Source: Treponema sp.
GTDB taxonomy: Bacteria > Spirochaetota > Spirochaetia > Treponematales > Breznakiellaceae
Assembly: GCA_031263435.1 (NCBI GenBank)
Contig: JAISFT010000163.1
Location: forward strand, 1 to 13,211
Direction of reading: 5' to 3'
Length of the DNA: 13,211 nt
Shown here: in pieces, positions 1 to 6,288 of the stretch
Layout: each line of letters begins with the position of its first letter
Position numbering within the stretch: position 1 is the stretch's first letter
Program-made: the position numbers and the translations under genes
The notes under the pieces: generated by a model
Seen by the model: the letters and a program-made list of their open reading frames with translations, nothing else
Databases searched by the model: none
What the model was told of the DNA's origin: nothing

Positions 1-26
1 ATCTTTTACAAGGACGGTGTTGAAAA

Positions 27-395
27 ATGAAGTTGACAAAATTCGGGGTGAAAATTTTTTATGTGGTTGCGCTGGTCCTGGTACCGGCGCTTTTCTTTAT
101 GGCCTGCGGCGGCGGCTCATCACCCGGTCCGGCGTCGCTGGGCGGCAGGTGGGTTCTTGAGAATGAAGAAGATCCCTATGGCGATAACTCCTATTATCGC
201 GGCGTCGAAAGTCTTGAGCTGACAAAAAATGGTTCGGGAATAGTCGATGAACGCAGTGTAACCTGGGTAGCAGAAAATGGCCGCCTCCTGGTAATGGCCG
301 TTGAGTCCGGCCGTTCCTTTGGTTATACCCTGTCCGGGGGAATACTTACGCTTACCGATGACGAGGGGAGAAGTGTAAGATTCAAAAAGAAATAG
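27..395 (+). CDS. Small lipoprotein with lipocalin-like/DUF5640-like beta domain
   Basis: The 122-residue product has a lysine-rich n-region, a hydrophobic stretch at residues 10-25 and a Cys at 27 in the context F-M-A-C, followed by a Gly/Ser linker; this is a relaxed spirochaete-type lipobox, so a lipid-anchored envelope protein is expected. After the linker, the pattern GGRWVLE, then ELTKNGSG, a W-x-x-ENGRLLV strand, YTLSGGILTL and a basic end resembles small lipocalin-like domains (DUF5640 type) found in bacterial lipoproteins. The ligand is unknown. The ATG at 27 is chosen because it gives a complete signal peptide; AAGGA lies at 10-14, rather far upstream. The next gene starts 26 bases after the stop, so the two are probably co-transcribed. 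Function is not recognised beyond the fold resemblance. Confidence 0.75.
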   Translation: MKLTKFGVKIFYVVALVLVPALFFMACGGGSSPGPASLGGRWVLENEEDPYGDNSYYRGVESLELTKNGSGIVDERSVTWVAENGRLLVMAVESGRSFGYTLSGGILTLTDDEGRSVRFKKK

Positions 396-421
396 GCGGA
401 AAGACCTAAAGGAGTGTTCAC

Positions 422-937
422 ATGAAATGTCTGAAAAGTGTTTTGATGTTCTTGCTGGTTTTTGGGTTTGTTGTCCCGGTTTTCGGGCAGGAAACCGATT
501 TTGCCTATCTGGACCATTTGCTGGTTTACAGGACGGGGAGATATTTCTTTGTCAACAGATGGCACGATGATACACCCACCACTCCGTTTTCAGATAAAAA
601 CGACAGAGTATTCAACTATGGAATAGGGATGTGGTCTGATAACGGCGGCAGAAGCGGGGTAGGGTATGCGGAATATCAAATGGATGGGACGTATTCTCTT
701 TTTGAAACAACACTGGCGCTTGACAGGAGATGGCTTGGTGATCGTGGAACGACAAGATTTATCATCTACGCCGATGAAAATGAAATCTACAATGTTAGAT
801 TCAATTCTTCTTCAGAACCGGTAGATATAAGCGTTGCTATTCCGGGAAATACCAATCTGCTCCGGCTTGAAGTCGAACAAATTTCAAACGGAGGAACACA
901 TGGGGCAATATGGGGCCATGCCATATTGAGAAAATGA
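422..937 (+). CDS. Secreted protein resembling an NPCBM carbohydrate-binding module
   Basis: The 171-residue product begins with a signal peptide (MKCLKSVLMFLLVFGFVVPV, likely cleaved after VFG before QETD). The mature part follows the pattern of NPCBM domains: a G-I-G-M-W-S segment, a central 'LFETTLALDRRW' strand like the family's 'F...vGvD', a 'FIIYADENEIYNVRF' strand like 'F.vy.Dg', then 'VDISVAIPGNTNLLRLEVE' and a final 'GAIWGHAIL' like 'a.WadA.l'. NPCBM domains are carbohydrate-binding or adhesion modules of glycosidases and surface proteins. Here the module stands alone without a catalytic domain. A clear RBS, GGAG at 411-414, lies 7 bases before the ATG. It follows the lipoprotein gene closely, which suggests a surface or periplasmic pair. 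The assignment rests on pattern recognition only. Confidence 0.72.
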   Translation: MKCLKSVLMFLLVFGFVVPVFGQETDFAYLDHLLVYRTGRYFFVNRWHDDTPTTPFSDKNDRVFNYGIGMWSDNGGRSGVGYAEYQMDGTYSLFETTLALDRRWLGDRGTTRFIIYADENEIYNVRFNSSSEPVDISVAIPGNTNLLRLEVEQISNGGTHGAIWGHAILRK

Positions 938-958
938 TACCCCATCGCAGGCAAGTAC

Positions 959-1451
959 TTACAAGTCCTTGACCTGTTTTGGGGTTAGACCCGTATCCTC
1001 AATTATTTGTTCCACTGCGGCGCCCCGGCTTTTCATCTTCCGGGCTATTTCCAATTTCTCTTGCTGTCTGCCGTCCTGTAAGCCTTGCCGTTTGGCATGA
1101 ACAAGCTTGCTCTGCAGATCAAGTTGATACTTGTACTCACTCACCAGCCGCGCCCGCTCTACCTCGTCTTTGCTGATGCTCATCAACACTTCACTCGCCA
1201 TCGCTATTCCCTCCTCACACGCTATGATCTCGTTGATCTTCCCCCGCCTCCCCTTGTCCGTCAAATACCGGAAAAATATAGCCCAATGCTCTTGGGCGTT
1301 CATGTTTCTTGTGGGTTTTTCCACTACCCCGTCCAGTTTGGACAGCTCCACCGTCGTAATCCGGGTTATTTTGGGTGAATACGGCCTTGAAGACGTTGTC
1401 GAAGCAGATGTCGATAAGGTCATCGGTAGTGTCGAATTGTATGGGGGCCAT
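959..1451 (-). pseudogene. Rpn-family PD-(D/E)XK nuclease/transposase remnant, core deleted
   Basis: Reading leftward from an ATG at 1451-1449 with a strong RBS (AAGGAG ending at 1458), the first 26-29 codons give MAPIQFDTTDDLIDICFDNV followed by FKAVFT, the typical N-terminus of Rpn (recombination-promoting nuclease) transposase-like proteins. Near 1375 the homology jumps in a different frame to RITTVELSKLDGVVEKPT and continues through AIFFRYLTDKG, INEIIACEEGIAMASEVLM, a Lys/Gln-rich coiled segment and the C-terminal helix motif IEDTGLTPKQVKDL, stopping with TAA at 959-961. Family members are usually about 300 residues; here roughly 150 or more residues between the two blocks, holding the nuclease active site, are missing and the frames do not match. 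It is therefore an internally deleted, non-functional copy. A weak sigma70-like promoter (TTCCCA at 1497-1492, TATCAT at 1474-1469, 17-bp spacer, minus strand) may remain. Confidence 0.8.
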
Positions 1452-1506
1452 GTTCGTCTCCTTTTTTAATGATACGCAATTTTTATCGTGTTGGGAAGGA
1501 CGCGGT

Positions 1507-1525
1507 GGTGCCTGGCACCTTTTTT
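1507..1525 (+). repeat. GGTGCC-T-GGCACC palindrome followed by T6 (REP-like or terminator-like)
   Basis: Bases 1507-1519 form the perfect inverted repeat GGTGCCTGGCACC, which can fold as a 5-bp stem with a CTG loop and is followed by six Ts at 1520-1525. The same core is, to my recollection, a dispersed palindrome in many bacterial genomes, often near Y1 (REP-associated) transposases. Read on the plus strand it also has the shape of a small Rho-independent terminator. Which of these it is cannot be decided from one copy. Confidence 0.5.
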
Positions 1526-1539
1526 GGGGGGTTGGCGGA

Positions 1540-1564
1540 ATAAAAAACCCGCAGGGTTTTTTAT
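1540..1564. terminator. Perfect 11-bp hairpin with GCA loop, candidate bidirectional terminator
   Basis: ATAAAAAACCC (1540-1550) and GGGTTTTTTAT (1554-1564) are exact reverse complements around a GCA loop. Each strand ends in a run of six T after GGG, the shape of a bidirectional Rho-independent terminator, although the GC part is only 3 bp. On the plus strand it would insulate the UPRT gene from readthrough from the left. It could equally be one arm of the larger repeat element around it. Confidence 0.42.
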
Positions 1565-1570
1565 GGAGCC

Positions 1571-1658
1571 AAGGGGGGGCCAGATCGGCGGCGGAGCTCA
1601 AGGGCGCAGCCCTTGACCCGGCTACGGGCGGATTGGCCGTGGTAGCGGGCCCCCCCTT
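1571..1658. repeat. Branched inverted repeat (G7/C7 outer stem with two inner hairpins)
   Basis: The outer arms AAGGGGGGGCC (1571-1581) and GGCCCCCCCTT (1648-1658) are perfect 11-bp reverse complements. Inside lie a perfect 8-bp hairpin TCAAGGGC-GCA-GCCCTTGA (1598-1616) and a second one with GCTAC (1621-1625) pairing with GTAGC (1642-1646), extendable by a few inner pairs. Together they predict a three-way junction. No tRNA, riboswitch or attC consensus is recognised in it. Its position beside a transposase remnant suggests a mobile-element end or a MITE. Pairing is seen directly; function is inference. Confidence 0.5.
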
Positions 1659-1690
1659 CCTGTGGATTCGGCAGAATGTGTGTAATGGAC

Positions 1691-1719
1691 TTGCCTTACA
1701 GGCCGGCAAAAAATATACT
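1691..1719 (+). promoter_or_regulatory. Sigma70-like promoter for the UPRT gene, probably leaderless
   Basis: TTGCCT (1691-1696) and TATACT (1714-1719) are separated by exactly 17 bases. The ATG of the next gene begins at 1728, only 8 bases after the -10 box, so transcription would start about 0-3 bases before the start codon. No Shine-Dalgarno sequence precedes that ATG. Both facts fit a leaderless mRNA. Confidence 0.6.
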
Positions 1720-1727
1720 TTTTGGTA

Positions 1728-2813
1728 ATGAACAGGGTCGTGTTAAAGGCCGAGGACCTGGACGGGTACCTTACGGCAAAGGACCGGGAACGGCTGGAAC
1801 AGATGGACGCGGCTTACCGGGAAGCCATGCTTCTGTTTACCGAGCTTTCCCATGCCAACCAGGTGGAAACCCGGCGTCATGCCGAGGAAGGGCTTATTGC
1901 CCGCTACAACAACATGGGGGCTCTGATGCAGGAGATCTGCGCCGGGGAATCGGGGCTCCATGTGTACTCCTTCCAGACTCCCCACGAAAGTCATGCGGAG
2001 GCCTCCCGGCTTATTGCCAAGGTCCGGGATGTGCGGACGGAAAACCAGGAGTTTGTGTACTACATTCAGCGGGCCTACGAGATGCTGTTTAAACTTGCCT
2101 ACGGCGGAAGGGCGGGGAGCGATAAAAATTACCTGATCGTCAAAACCCCGGTAACGGTTCCGGTGGATAACTACGCGGTTCACAAGATCACCAATATCGA
2201 CGGTTTTATCGAAAACACGGTGATGTGCGTCATGCTCCGGGGGGCTTTGCTGCCTTCGATGATCATGAGCAAGGAAATTCAGGAGTATTCATCCCACGGT
2301 TATGTAACGCCCTTCGCCCTGTTCCGTATCAAGCGGGATGAGCGGAAGCAGGAACACGACATGGAGTACATTCTGGATCTGGAAAAATCCTTTTTTAACC
2401 TTGCCGATCTGGACGGGAAGGACCTGGTCTTTGCGGACCCGATGAACGCCACGGGGGGGAGTCTGGTAACGGTGGTTAAGTACCTTCTGGCCGAAGGGGT
2501 AAAGCCGCGGTCCATCCTCTTTTTCAATGTGATCGCGGCCCTGAAGGGGGCCCTGCGGGTGGTCCGGGCTCTGGAAAACTGCGAGGTCTACACGCTGTGG
2601 ATGGACCCGGCCCTGAACAAATCCGCCTATATTATGCCCGGCCTGGGGGACGCGGGGGACCGGATCAACGGCAGGGACGGGGAGGCGTATCCCCGGAACA
2701 TTATCCAGCTTATTGCCGATTACGGGGATAATATCGCCCGGCTTTACCGGGCCCAACTGCGGAAAATTGAGGATACGGTGCTTTCCCGGAACCGGCTGAC
2801 GGCCGACAGGTGA
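1728..2813 (+). CDS. upp: Uracil phosphoribosyltransferase, long form with N-terminal extension
   Basis: The C-terminal part carries UPRT hallmarks. DPMNATGGS at residues 237-245 is the PRPP-binding loop, matching the family's [21 protein letters not shown] around residues 300-312 matches the uracil-binding [13 protein letters not shown] segment, and a LRGALLPS stretch near residues 170-180 corresponds to the family's ILRAG-type loop. UPRT salvages uracil with PRPP to give UMP in the cytoplasm. Usual bacterial Upp has about 208 residues; this product has 361, with about 135 helical-looking residues in front whose role I do not recognise. ATG 1728 is preferred over TTG 1722; neither has an RBS, and the promoter position supports leaderless initiation. 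An alternative internal start at ATG 1803 would still leave a long extension. The stop overlaps the region where the TPR lipoprotein gene begins, so the two are likely co-transcribed. Confidence 0.82.
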   Translation: MNRVVLKAEDLDGYLTAKDRERLEQMDAAYREAMLLFTELSHANQVETRRHAEEGLIARYNNMGALMQEICAGESGLHVYSFQTPHESHAEASRLIAKVRDVRTENQEFVYYIQRAYEMLFKLAYGGRAGSDKNYLIVKTPVTVPVDNYAVHKITNIDGFIENTVMCVMLRGALLPSMIMSKEIQEYSSHGYVTPFALFRIKRDERKQEHDMEYILDLEKSFFNLADLDGKDLVFADPMNATGGSLVTVVKYLLAEGVKPRSILFFNVIAALKGALRVVRALENCEVYTLWMDPALNKSAYIMPGLGDAGDRINGRDGEAYPRNIIQLIADYGDNIARLYRAQLRKIEDTVLSRNRLTADR

Positions 2814-2857
2814 CGGCAGGGGGGCAGGTGATGGGAGCGAGTGATGGGGACAGGACG

Positions 2858-3787
2858 ATGACAAAACCCGGAAGCTATGCGATCCCGGTGCTGCTGTTTA
2901 CCGCGATGGCGGTACTGCTGTTTTCCTGCCAGAGTTTTGGCACCTCCGCGGAGGAATACTACGCCATCGGTATGGCCTATTTTGATCTGGGCAAATACGA
3001 GGAGGCGGAACGCTGGCTTTCCAGGGCCAATTCCGCGGGCAGGACCAGAACCGCCAGTGAATACAACCTGGGGCGTATTGCCTTTGAAACCGGCCGGTAC
3101 GAGGATGCGGCGGAACATTTTGAACGGATACTGGCACAGGACCAGAACAATGTGATGGCCCTGCGGGCCCTGGCCTATACCCGGATCAGGACCGGAGAGA
3201 CGGAGGAGGCCGCAGTCCTGTACCGCAGGGTCCTGGCCCTGGTTCCCGACAGTGTTGATGACGGCTATAACCACGCCCTGGTGCTCTACGCTCTGGAAGA
3301 CTACACGGAGGCGGAGGAACTTCTCCGTTCCCGGCACTATGTTCTAAGCCGGAATAAGGACATGCTCCTCCTCCTGGCCCGGACTCAGCGGGCCCTGGGA
3401 AAGGTGGAGGCCGCGGATAGTTATGCCCAATGGCTTACGGGCAGTACCGACAGCCGGGTACGTTACGAATATGCCCAGACTCTGGAAGAGGCGGAACTGT
3501 ACGCCAGAGCCCTGGAAGAATACCAGGCCGCGCTTGCGGATCTTCCGCCGGACAGTACCAATCCCCGGGCGGCGGATCTCCGCTTTAGCCTGGCCCGGGT
3601 CTACCTGGTGGCGGATGCCGATAATCCGCAGGGGATGATCGAGCTTAAGAGCGCCCTGGAGGGGGGGTTTACCGGCCCGGAGGCTCTGGAAGCTCTGGCG
3701 GAGGACAATCGTATCCCCGAGGCTGCCCGGGAAGAAATACGGGGGCTTATCGGAGGCTTGCCCGAAGCGCCGGATTCTTCAGAATGA
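2858..3787 (+). CDS. TPR-repeat lipoprotein
   Basis: From ATG 2858 the product is 309 residues. It starts with a short signal peptide (MTKPGSYAIPVLLFTAMAVL) ending in the lipobox L-F-S-C with Cys 24, so it should be lipid-anchored in the envelope. The rest is made of tetratricopeptide repeats: AEEYYAIGMAYFDLGKYEEA, ASEYNLGRIAFETGRYEDAA, NVMALRALAYTRIRTGETEE, then further degenerate repeats to the end. TPR solenoids are protein-interaction scaffolds; no partner can be named. Start choice: the frame is also open from GTG 2810 (overlapping the UPRT stop) and ATG 2831 (preceded by a G-rich RBS-like stretch), but only 2858 puts the signal peptide at the N-terminus; GGGGA lies about 8 bases upstream of it. 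The gene is convergent with the FN3-like gene, 40 bases away. Confidence 0.8.
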   Translation: MTKPGSYAIPVLLFTAMAVLLFSCQSFGTSAEEYYAIGMAYFDLGKYEEAERWLSRANSAGRTRTASEYNLGRIAFETGRYEDAAEHFERILAQDQNNVMALRALAYTRIRTGETEEAAVLYRRVLALVPDSVDDGYNHALVLYALEDYTEAEELLRSRHYVLSRNKDMLLLLARTQRALGKVEAADSYAQWLTGSTDSRVRYEYAQTLEEAELYARALEEYQAALADLPPDSTNPRAADLRFSLARVYLVADADNPQGMIELKSALEGGFTGPEALEALAEDNRIPEAAREEIRGLIGGLPEAPDSSE

Positions 3788-3794
3788 AGATCCC

Positions 3795-3819
3795 CGCCGC
3801 AGGGGCTAAGCTGGCGGCG
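3795..3819. terminator. GC-rich hairpin between convergent genes, weak terminator candidate
   Basis: CGCCGC (3795-3800) and GCGGCG (3814-3819) form a perfect 6-bp stem with a 13-base loop in the 40-base gap between the stops of two convergent genes. There is no T-tract on either side, so it is at best a weak or Rho-assisted terminator. Confidence 0.25.
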
Positions 3820-3827
3820 CAGCGCGG

Positions 3828-5093
3828 TTAATCCACCAGCACCGTCAGGCAGGATTCCAGCCATTCATTCACCTCCATGGGGTAGTGTTCCCGGATGAGG
3901 AGAAATTCATAAAAGGATTCCCGGTAGGCCTTCAGAAAATACAGGGCCTGCCCGCGGTAAAACCGGGCCCGGGCCTCCGCAATGCTGCTGTGGTGGATGG
4001 AAAGGTAACGATCCAGTTCGGCCCGGGCTGTCTCCCAGTCTCCCCGGGCAAAGGGTCCCTGGACGATCACCCGCAGGGCCCGGTTCTCCGCGGAAACACC
4101 GGAATCGTCGGTTTCCAGATCCTGGTTAAAGGCCCTGGCTGTCCGCCCCGCTCCGGGGTTTTGGGTGGTCCGGCGCAGGGTTCCCAGGGTCTTGGAGGTG
4201 GCAAGGCTCAGGGGGATGGGGTTCCGCAGTTCGGAAAAATTGTCGATTCCCGGCACCGCATAGTTCAGGGAGATGAGGGGCAGGGGCATGGACCTTAGTT
4301 CCGCAGCCCTGGGCAGGCCTACACGGTCCGCGGTAATCTCCACCGGATTCACCGTGGCGTTAAAGCCGGGATAGATGCCTACATTGCCCCGGGAAAGCTC
4401 ATCCTCAAAAATAACCGCGTAGTAATAGGGAATCCCCGGAACCGGATAATCGGTTATGGGGGGGTTAAGCCCGGATTGAACGATCACGGCGCTCAGCAGA
4501 TCCGCCGTGCGGGTAATGGGCTGGACGCTGCGGTACAGTACGGTATCCCCGCTCCGGTTAAGGCGGTATTGAATCACCACGGAATCTCCGCTGGGGCGGA
4601 TCTCCAGCCCGTAGATTCCCCCGGGCCCCACGGTTTCCACAACCGGCGCCGCGGCGCCGGGGCTTTCCGCAATATCAACGCTCAGGGCGTTTGCAGAGGG
4701 CAGCACCCTCAGGTAGCGGTTCGCAGAATCATCACTGGCGGCGATAAAGTAATATATCCGGCCGGAACTTCCCACATCATCAATATAGGATTCAACCCCG
4801 TAGGGTACTTCCACGGGTCTTTGGGCGCCAAAGATGGTGTCCGAAGACCCTTCGGGGATCGACAGGGGGAAGGGGCGGAAGGAACGGTAGATGTAAACCG
4901 GCCCCCGGGCTTCCGCAGAATCGTTCCAGGTCAGGCGGACCAGGTTATTTCTTGTCAGCGCCTCTATGCCGGTTACCACGGTTCCGGGAATTTCGGCATC
5001 CTGAGCCCTCAGCAGGGCGGGGAAAAGGCCCAGGAGGAACAGGATACAGCAGCGCAAGCGCAGCAGACTTTTACCCATCTTCATATTATCCAA
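3828..5093 (-). CDS. Exported protein with FN3-like domains and TPR-like C-terminus
   Basis: The 421-residue product has a basic n-region and hydrophobic core (SLLRLRCCILFLLGLFPALL) with likely cleavage after LRA before QDAEIPG, so it enters the periplasm or outer membrane. Residues about 35-130 look like a fibronectin type III-type beta domain (NLVRLTWNDS, VYIYRSFRP, RIYYFIAAS), and residues about 155-240 look like a second (VVIQYRLN, DTVLYRSVQP, PYYYAVIFED). The last 70 residues (ELDRYLSIHHSS, FYRGQALYFLKAYRESFYEF) resemble one or two TPR helices. No catalytic motif is seen. The frame opens at TTG 5093 with GGAG 8 bases upstream; ATG 5084 and ATG 5078 are alternatives that shorten the n-region by 3 and 5 residues. 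It is transcribed divergently from prfB and convergently to the TPR lipoprotein gene. Its function is not recognised. Confidence 0.78.
   Translation of the reverse strand: MDNMKMGKSLLRLRCCILFLLGLFPALLRAQDAEIPGTVVTGIEALTRNNLVRLTWNDSAEARGPVYIYRSFRPFPLSIPEGSSDTIFGAQRPVEVPYGVESYIDDVGSSGRIYYFIAASDDSANRYLRVLPSANALSVDIAESPGAAAPVVETVGPGGIYGLEIRPSGDSVVIQYRLNRSGDTVLYRSVQPITRTADLLSAVIVQSGLNPPITDYPVPGIPYYYAVIFEDELSRGNVGIYPGFNATVNPVEITADRVGLPRAAELRSMPLPLISLNYAVPGIDNFSELRNPIPLSLATSKTLGTLRRTTQNPGAGRTARAFNQDLETDDSGVSAENRALRVIVQGPFARGDWETARAELDRYLSIHHSSIAEARARFYRGQALYFLKAYRESFYEFLLIREHYPMEVNEWLESCLTVLVD
4643..4660. repeat. Perfect 18-bp GC palindrome inside the FN3-like gene
   Basis: CCGGCGCCGCGGCGCCGG is identical to its own reverse complement. 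It encodes the linker PGAAAP between the two FN3-like domains, so it may simply reflect GC-rich Ala/Gly/Pro codons; as DNA it could extrude or bind a dimeric protein. Confidence 0.5.
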
Positions 5094-5108
5094 TATCGGC
5101 GCTCCGAT

Positions 5109-5139
5109 AGTTTACAGTTTACCGGTTTTTTCGTAAACT
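5109..5139. promoter_or_regulatory. Symmetric divergent promoter of prfB and the FN3-like gene
   Basis: On the plus strand TTTACA (5111-5116) and TAAACT (5134-5139) are 17 bases apart and lead into the prfB RBS AAGGAG (5152-5157), which lies 5 bases before ATG 5163. On the minus strand TTTACG (5137-5132) and TAAACT (5114-5109) are also 17 bases apart and point at the FN3-like gene. The arrangement arises from AGTTTAC at 5109-5115, repeated at 5116-5122, and its inverse GTAAACT at 5133-5139. Each promoter's -35 box overlaps the other's -10 box, so the two should exclude one another. The minus-strand leader would be very short. Confidence 0.55.
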
Positions 5140-5162
5140 TTCAGTAGAGGCAAGGAGATTCT

Positions 5163-6288
5163 ATGCTGTTATCCGAACTGAATGTACCCATTGGGGAGTT
5201 ATTGGACAAAATTAACCAGACCTGGGGGCGTCTTTGACCGGGCTCCGGCGGGGCAAAAACCTATTGTTGAACGTATTGCGGAAATAGAGGCCAGGGCCGG
5301 GGAGAACGGCTTTTGGAACGATCAGGAGGCTGCGGAAAAGGCTATGGGGGAACTCAAGGCCCTTAAAAGCCGCTATGAACCTTGGAAGGCCCTGCACGCC
5401 GGGATTGAAGATCTGAAGACCCTCCACGATTTAGCCCTGGAATCGGGGGACGAGGGAGAGGCCGCGGACATTGAGGCGGAATGGCGGGATATATCCACCC
5501 GTTATGAAAAACAAACGATCTATGAACTGATGGGGGGGGAGGTTGACCGGAACGGCTGCTTTCTTACCATCCATTCGGGGGCCGGCGGAACCGAGGCCTG
5601 CGACTGGTCCCAGATGCTGTACCGGATGTACCTGCGCTGGGCGGAACGGAGGGGTTTTACTGTAGAAGAGGTGGACCGGCTGGAAGCGGAGGGTGGAATT
5701 AAATCGGCCACCTGCCGCATCGACGGGGACTACGCGTACGGCTATCTCAAGGGGGAAAGCGGCGTACACCGTCTGGTGCGGATATCTCCCTTTGACGCCA
5801 ATGCCCGGCGTCATACCAGTTTTGCCAGCGCCTATGTATTTCCCGTGATCGACGACACCATAGAGGTGGATATCCGGCCGGAGGACCTGCGGGTAGACAC
5901 CTACCGTTCCGGGGGGGCCGGAGGCCAGCATGTAAATAAAACCGATTCCGCGGTGCGCTTTACCCACCTGCCCACGGGTATTGTGGTGGCCTGTCAAAAC
6001 GAGCGGAGTCAGATCAAAAACCGGCAGATCGCCATGAGTATGCTCAAGGCCCGGCTCTACGAATATTACCGGCAGGAAAAGGAAAAGGAAAATAAAAAAT
6101 TCGCCCAGGAAAAAAAGGATATTTCCTGGGGGAATCAGATCCGGTCCTATGTGTTCCAGCCTTATACTATGGTCAAGGATTACCGGACCAAGGCGGAGAT
6201 TGGAAATATTCAGGCGGTGATGGACGGGGATATCGATCTTTTTATCGAAGAGTACCTGCGTTTTGTATGGAATAACCATGCGGTCTAA
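5163..6288 (+). CDS. prfB: Peptide chain release factor 2 (RF2), programmed +1 frameshift
   Basis: RF2 reads UGA and UAA stop codons and triggers peptide release on the ribosome. Translation starts at ATG 5163 (RBS AAGGAG at 5152-5157), reads 24 codons (MLLSELNVPIGELLDKINQT, then WGRL) and meets an in-frame TGA at 5235-5237; a +1 shift on CTT continues with GAC at 5236, giving a 374-residue product of normal RF2 length. The stop-codon recognition tripeptide SPF is at residues 208-210 and the catalytic GGQ at 253-255 within SGGAGGQHVNKT. The C-terminal part with WGNQIRSYVFQPY, MVKDYRT and NIQAVMDGDID also fits RF2. A frame opening at ATG 5182 lacks an RBS and is not the true start. It is the first gene of a long plus-strand operon, and its stop overlaps the next start by 11 bases. 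Confidence 0.96.
5224..5238 (+). promoter_or_regulatory. RF2 +1 frameshift signal
   Basis: GGGGG (5224-5228), then CGT, CTT and TGA-C (5235-5238) reproduce the E. coli arrangement AGGGGG-TAT-CTT-TGA-C: an internal Shine-Dalgarno-like run three bases before the slippery CTT and a TGA followed by C. When RF2 is scarce the ribosome pauses at TGA and slips forward one base, so RF2 level controls its own synthesis. Only the codon before CTT differs (CGT for TAT). Confidence 0.95.

Larger units (their letters stand above)
1452..1727. other. Non-coding spacer rich in inverted repeats
   Basis: This 276-base stretch separates the dead transposase from the UPRT gene. I see no convincing gene in it: the open frames crossing it have no RBS and translate hairpin arms. 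It holds, from left to right, a weak minus-strand promoter for the remnant, the GGTGCC/GGCACC palindrome, an 11-bp A/T-flanked hairpin, a branched inverted-repeat structure with G7/C7 arms, and the plus-strand promoter of the next gene. The density of perfect inverted repeats suggests a mobile non-autonomous (MITE/REP-like) element or a structured RNA rather than a simple spacer. Confidence 0.6.

Noticed and set aside
1571..1658. An integron attC site or tRNA
   Set aside because: No RYYYAAC/GTTRRRY core sites and no tRNA cloverleaf with T-loop or anticodon features could be found.
1215..1709. A 164-residue minus-strand gene extending the transposase N-terminus upstream
   Set aside because: Residues before MAPIQF translate hairpin arms, and the strong RBS sits directly before the ATG at 1451.
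1375..1728. A 117-residue plus-strand gene over the repeat block
   Set aside because: It has no RBS, runs antisense to the transposase remnant and through the inverted repeats, and has a low-complexity product.
4476..5147. A long plus-strand open frame opposite the FN3-like gene
   Set aside because: It is antisense to a gene with a clear signal peptide and domains; its product is rich in Gly, His and Arg as expected for a shadow frame in GC-rich DNA.
5182..5235. ATG 5182 as the prfB start without frameshift
   Set aside because: No RBS precedes it, its N-terminus is unlike RF2, and the ATG at 5163 with RBS plus the classical frameshift site explains the sequence fully.
5431..6279. A 282-residue minus-strand frame opposite prfB
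   Set aside because: It is a shadow of the well-supported RF2 gene with no RBS or recognisable domain.
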